Source: CAKSQF01 sp051867925
GTDB taxonomy: Bacteria > Bacillota > Clostridia > Oscillospirales > CAG-272
Direction of reading: 5' to 3'
DNA: 43,146 bases
NCBI GenBank assembly: GCA_051867925.1
Contig: JBJDZI010000087.1
Location: 1 to 43,146, forward strand
Position numbers and translations under genes: made by a program. The notes under the pieces are model-generated. The model had not been told where the DNA came from. It did not search any database and worked only from the letters and a program-made list of their open reading frames with translations. The first letter of the stretch is position 1. Each line of letters opens with the position of its first letter. Below, piece after piece: positions 40,492 through 43,146 of this stretch.

Positions 40492-40520
40492 TTTACAAAT
40501 CCATTATTGTCTGCTATAAT
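40492..40520 (+). promoter_or_regulatory. Promoter of manA (and probably proS)
   Basis: TTTACA (40492-40497) and TATAAT (40515-40520) are 17 nt apart, with TGC giving an extended -10. AAAAGGAGA precedes the ATG at 40562. Confidence 0.8.
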
Positions 40521-40561
40521 AGAGATTATACAACAAACTCATCCCAAAAGGAGATTTTTAT

Positions 40562-41470
40562 ATGGAACTGAAAAAATACCCGCTGAAGCTCTCCCCTGTC
40601 TGCAAAGAGATCATTTGGGGCGGCACCAAACTGAAGTCCGAATTCGGCAAGGTCTGCGATCTGGATAAGGTCGCCGAAAGCTGGGAACTGACCGTCCGCT
40701 ACGACGGCATGAACTTAATCGAAAACGGCGAGTACGCCGGTATGCCCCTTGCCGATTACCTCGGCGACTCTGCCAAGGGCTTCCCTCTGCTGATCAAGCT
40801 GATCGACGCTTGTGACAAGCTGTCCATCCAAGTTCACCCCGACGATGAATACGCTCAGACCCATGAGGGCGAATACGGCAAGACCGAGATGTGGTACATC
40901 GTGGATGCCGAGCCGGGCGCACAGTTGGTTTACGGTCTGGAGAATTACGACAAAGAGACCTTTGCCGCCGCCGCTAAGGAAGGCACGCTGGAGCAGTATC
41001 TCCACTATGTGGATGTACATCCCGGTGACGTCTTCTTCATCCCCGCCGGTTGCGTTCACGCCATCGGCGCAGGCATTCTGATCGCAGAAATCCAGCAGTC
41101 TTCCAATGTGACCTACCGCGTTTACGACTACAATCGTCGCGGCAAGGACGGGCAGCTTCGTCCGCTTCACGTGGAAAAGGCGCTGGACGTGATCGTAGAC
41201 TACACCGAAGAGCAGATCGACAAGATCCGCTACTCTGACGGCAAGTTTGATGGCGCACTTGCCAACTGCAAGTATTTCCGCGTAGAGCGTTACGTCGGTC
41301 CCGTTACCCTGACCACCCTTGAGGGCTTCGTCCATGTCCTCTGCCTATCCGGCGAAGGCACGGTAGGCGGCGAGACCATGAAGAAGGGCGACAGTTTCTT
41401 CCTGCCCGCAGGCATGGAATCTGTCGAGGTCACCGGCAATGCCGAGATCATTACATCGTTTGCGAAATAA
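40562..41470 (+). CDS. manA: Mannose-6-phosphate isomerase, class I
   Basis: Interconverts mannose 6-phosphate and fructose 6-phosphate, linking mannose use and GDP-mannose synthesis to glycolysis. The protein of 302 residues is the short Firmicutes type. The zinc site is formed by LSIQVHPDDEYA, KTEMWYIVDAEPGA and the cupin VHPGDVFFIPAGCVHAIGAG; the substrate loop NRRGKDGQLRPLHVEKALDV follows. The C-terminal cupin-like half ends with FFLPAGMESVEVTG. AAAAGGAGA lies 8 nt before the ATG. proS follows after 23 nt and probably shares the transcript. Confidence 0.95.
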   Translation: MELKKYPLKLSPVCKEIIWGGTKLKSEFGKVCDLDKVAESWELTVRYDGMNLIENGEYAGMPLADYLGDSAKGFPLLIKLIDACDKLSIQVHPDDEYAQTHEGEYGKTEMWYIVDAEPGAQLVYGLENYDKETFAAAAKEGTLEQYLHYVDVHPGDVFFIPAGCVHAIGAGILIAEIQQSSNVTYRVYDYNRRGKDGQLRPLHVEKALDVIVDYTEEQIDKIRYSDGKFDGALANCKYFRVERYVGPVTLTTLEGFVHVLCLSGEGTVGGETMKKGDSFFLPAGMESVEVTGNAEIITSFAK

Positions 41471-41493
41471 AACTGTCACGAAGGAGCATAAAA

Positions 41494-42936
41494 ATGGCTG
41501 ATAACAAGAAAATGGTTGCGCAGATCACTTCCATGGAAGAGGATTTCGCCAAATGGTACACCGACATCTGTGTGAAGGCAGATCTGATCGCATATTCCAG
41601 TGTAAAGGGATGCATGATCATCCGTCCCTACGGTTACGCAATCTGGGAGAACATCCAGAAGATCCTGGACACCCGCTTCAAGGAAACGGGACATGAGAAT
41701 GTCTATATGCCCATGTTCATTCCCGAATCTCTTCTGCAAAAAGAGAAGGATCACGTGGCAGGCTTTGCCCCCGAGGTGGCATGGGTCACCCATGGCGGCA
41801 ACGAACCGCTGACCGAGCGGCTCTGCGTTCGTCCCACCTCCGAGACGCTCTTCTGCGAGCATTTCGCCGACATCATCAAATCTTACCGCGACCTGCCCAA
41901 GCTGTACAACCAGTGGTGTTCGGTGGTGCGTTGGGAGAAGACAACCCGTCCCTTCCTCCGTTCCCGCGAATTTTTGTGGCAGGAAGGTCACACCATGCAC
42001 GCCACCGCCGAGGAGGCACGGGAAGAGACCATCCGTCAGCTCAACACCTATGCCGACTTTCACGAAAAGGATCTGGCGATCCCCGTGGTGAAAGGAGCCA
42101 AAACTCCATCCGACAAGTTTGCCGGTGCTGAGGACACCTACGCCATTGAGGCACTGATGCACGACGGCAAGGCGCTCCAGGCAGGCACCTCCCACTACTT
42201 CGGCGACGGCTTCGCCAAGGCGTTCGACATCAAGTTCACCGACAAAAACAATCAGCTGACTTATCCCCATCAGACCTCTTGGGGCGTAACCACCCGTATG
42301 ATCGGCGGCATCATCATGACTCACGGCGATGACAACGGTCTGGTACTGCCTCCCGCAGTAGCACCTATTCAGGCGGTGATCATTCCCGTTCAGCAACACA
42401 AGGAAGGCGTGCTGGATGCGGCTTACGCGCTCCGCGACCGTCTGGCTGCCGCCGGCATCCGTGTGAAGTGCGATGATTCCGACAACACCCCCGGCTGGAA
42501 GTATTCCGAGTACGAGATGAAGGGTGTTCCGCTCCGCATTGAGCTGGGTCCCCGCGACATTCAGGCGAATCAGTGCGTGATCGTTTCCCGCGTGGATCGC
42601 TCCAAGCAGTTCGTTTCCATGGACGGCATTGAGGACACCGTAAAGGAAAGTCTCACCGCTGTCCGCGACGCAATGTTCGCCAAAGCCGTTGCCAACCGCG
42701 AAAAGAAGACCTACCGTTGCAAGTCTATGGAGGAGATCACTACTGCCATCAAAGAGCAGGGCTTCGGTTTCGTGAAAGCGATGTGGTGCGGCGACGAGGC
42801 CTGCGAGGACAAGGTAAAGGAGGTCACCGGCGTCGGCTCTCGTTGCATTCCCTTTGAGCAGGAAGAGATCTCCGACACCTGCGTCTGCTGTGGCAGAGCC
42901 GCCAAGAAAATGGTTCTCTGGGCTGTGGCATATTGA
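41494..42936 (+). CDS. proS: Prolyl-tRNA synthetase, archaeal/eukaryotic type
   Basis: Charges tRNA-Pro with proline in the cytoplasm. The protein of 480 residues is the short form without the bacterial editing insertion. Class II motif 1 is around GCMIIRPYGYAIWENIQ, motif 2 around NQWCSVVRWEKTTRPFLRSREFLWQEGHT, and motif 3 around GGIIMTHGDDNGLVLPP. The C-terminal region has the cysteine set of this type (WCGDEACEDKVKEVTG, CIPFEQEEISDTCVCCGRAA) and ends in AY. GAAGGAG lies 8 nt before the ATG. This ProS type is frequent in Clostridia and was presumably acquired long ago by transfer. Confidence 0.96.
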   Translation: MADNKKMVAQITSMEEDFAKWYTDICVKADLIAYSSVKGCMIIRPYGYAIWENIQKILDTRFKETGHENVYMPMFIPESLLQKEKDHVAGFAPEVAWVTHGGNEPLTERLCVRPTSETLFCEHFADIIKSYRDLPKLYNQWCSVVRWEKTTRPFLRSREFLWQEGHTMHATAEEAREETIRQLNTYADFHEKDLAIPVVKGAKTPSDKFAGAEDTYAIEALMHDGKALQAGTSHYFGDGFAKAFDIKFTDKNNQLTYPHQTSWGVTTRMIGGIIMTHGDDNGLVLPPAVAPIQAVIIPVQQHKEGVLDAAYALRDRLAAAGIRVKCDDSDNTPGWKYSEYEMKGVPLRIELGPRDIQANQCVIVSRVDRSKQFVSMDGIEDTVKESLTAVRDAMFAKAVANREKKTYRCKSMEEITTAIKEQGFGFVKAMWCGDEACEDKVKEVTGVGSRCIPFEQEEISDTCVCCGRAAKKMVLWAVAY

Positions 42937-42949
42937 TTTTGAATTGTAT

Positions 42950-43146
42950 TGGGGCTTCGCCCCGGAGCCGGGCGTAGCCCTGCTCTCAACCCCACCAAGA
43001 ACCTTTTTGAGAAAAAAGGTTCTTGGAACTCCCAAAACTTTATAAAGGGCGGCAAATCCTTGCCGCCCGCAGACTGTCGATAAACTATAAATTTAGAAAG
43101 CCGTCAGCCAAGGAAGTGGGTGGAGAGCTCGAGGAGGAGTGTAGCA
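42950..43146 (-). repeat. Inverted half-element and hairpins at the window end
   Basis: After proS come TTGGGGCTTCGCCCCGGAG, the hairpin CCAAGAACCTTTTT/AAAAAGGTTCTTGG (about 42993-43024) and the palindrome GGGCGGCAA-atcc-TTGCCGCCC (43047-43068). Then CAGACTGTCGATAAACTATA and AAAGCCGTCAGCCAAGGAA run on to GTGGGTGGAGAGCTCGAGGAGGAG. The part from 43047 to the end is an inverted match to positions 30-121. The hairpins probably end the manA-proS transcript. Confidence 0.75.

Noticed and set aside
1..43146. tRNA, rRNA, tmRNA or other standard RNA genes
   Set aside because: No cloverleaf with a TTCGA-type T loop, no rRNA blocks and no tmRNA ends were recognised by reading; a covariance search was not possible here.

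Overview
The window looks like chromosomal DNA of an uncultivated, spore-forming member of class Clostridia (Firmicutes), most likely a gut Oscillospirales-type genome of fairly high GC content. The evidence is the set of sporulation genes (ytvI, ylbJ, yqfC, yqfD), the cmk-plsC-ispH/S1 operon with the fused IspH-ribosomal protein S1 that is typical of Clostridia, the phoH-ybeY-era-recO block, an archaeal-type ProS, strong GGAGG ribosome binding sites and sigma-A style promoters. No tRNA, rRNA, CRISPR array, integrase or transposase gene was recognised. Species-level placement is not possible from sequence reading alone.

Layout. 1-1.7 kb: two membrane genes on the minus strand (a small four-helix protein and YtvI). 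2-6.7 kb: a flavoprotein of the HI0933/BaiN type, then cmk-plsC-ispH::rpsA with overlapping genes. 7.5-10.6 kb: one large secreted protein (repeat domain plus SGNH esterase fold plus C-terminal anchor) sitting between two direct copies of a ~140-bp repeat. 11-14.5 kb and 17.4-20.9 kb: two separate heterodimeric ABC exporter pairs, each with one degenerate ATP site. 15-16.7 kb: gpmI. 21-26 kb: M28 peptidase, a TIM-barrel sugar isomerase/epimerase, a PHP phosphatase, an Lrp regulator and its aminotransferase. 26-30 kb: a HAD-patatin fusion, YlbJ, YqfC, YqfD. 30.4-37.6 kb: phoH, ybeY, era, recO, mutS2 and a PH-domain membrane protein. 37.9-40.5 kb: a minus-strand DUF5685/DnaJ/membrane-protein group and an Asn/Gln-rich small protein. 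40.5-43 kb: manA and proS.

The most unusual content is between the genes. Nearly every long intergenic gap is built from the same small kit of inverted-repeat modules: a 9-bp palindrome GGGCGGCAA-N4-TTGCCGCCC (nine copies, all intergenic), pyrimidine-arm hairpins of the AACCTTCTT/AAGAAGGTT type, and a hairpin with a conserved 19-nt loop whose arms differ between copies in a base-pair-preserving way. In two places (17102-17289 and 37664-37837) these modules are assembled into a complete MITE-like element of about 175-190 bp with 35-nt terminal inverted repeats; half-elements lie at both ends of the window in opposite orientation. No gene in the window could mobilise them, so they look like a non-autonomous repeat family, some copies of which also sit where transcription should end.

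Other points worth attention are an internal promoter and ribosome binding site inside the ispH part of the ispH::S1 fusion, the HAD-patatin fusion with an altered nucleophile elbow, a DnaJ/TPR-like protein with a tail of ten cysteines, tandem hairpin repeats upstream of phoH, and a hairpin between the Shine-Dalgarno sequence and start codon of era.
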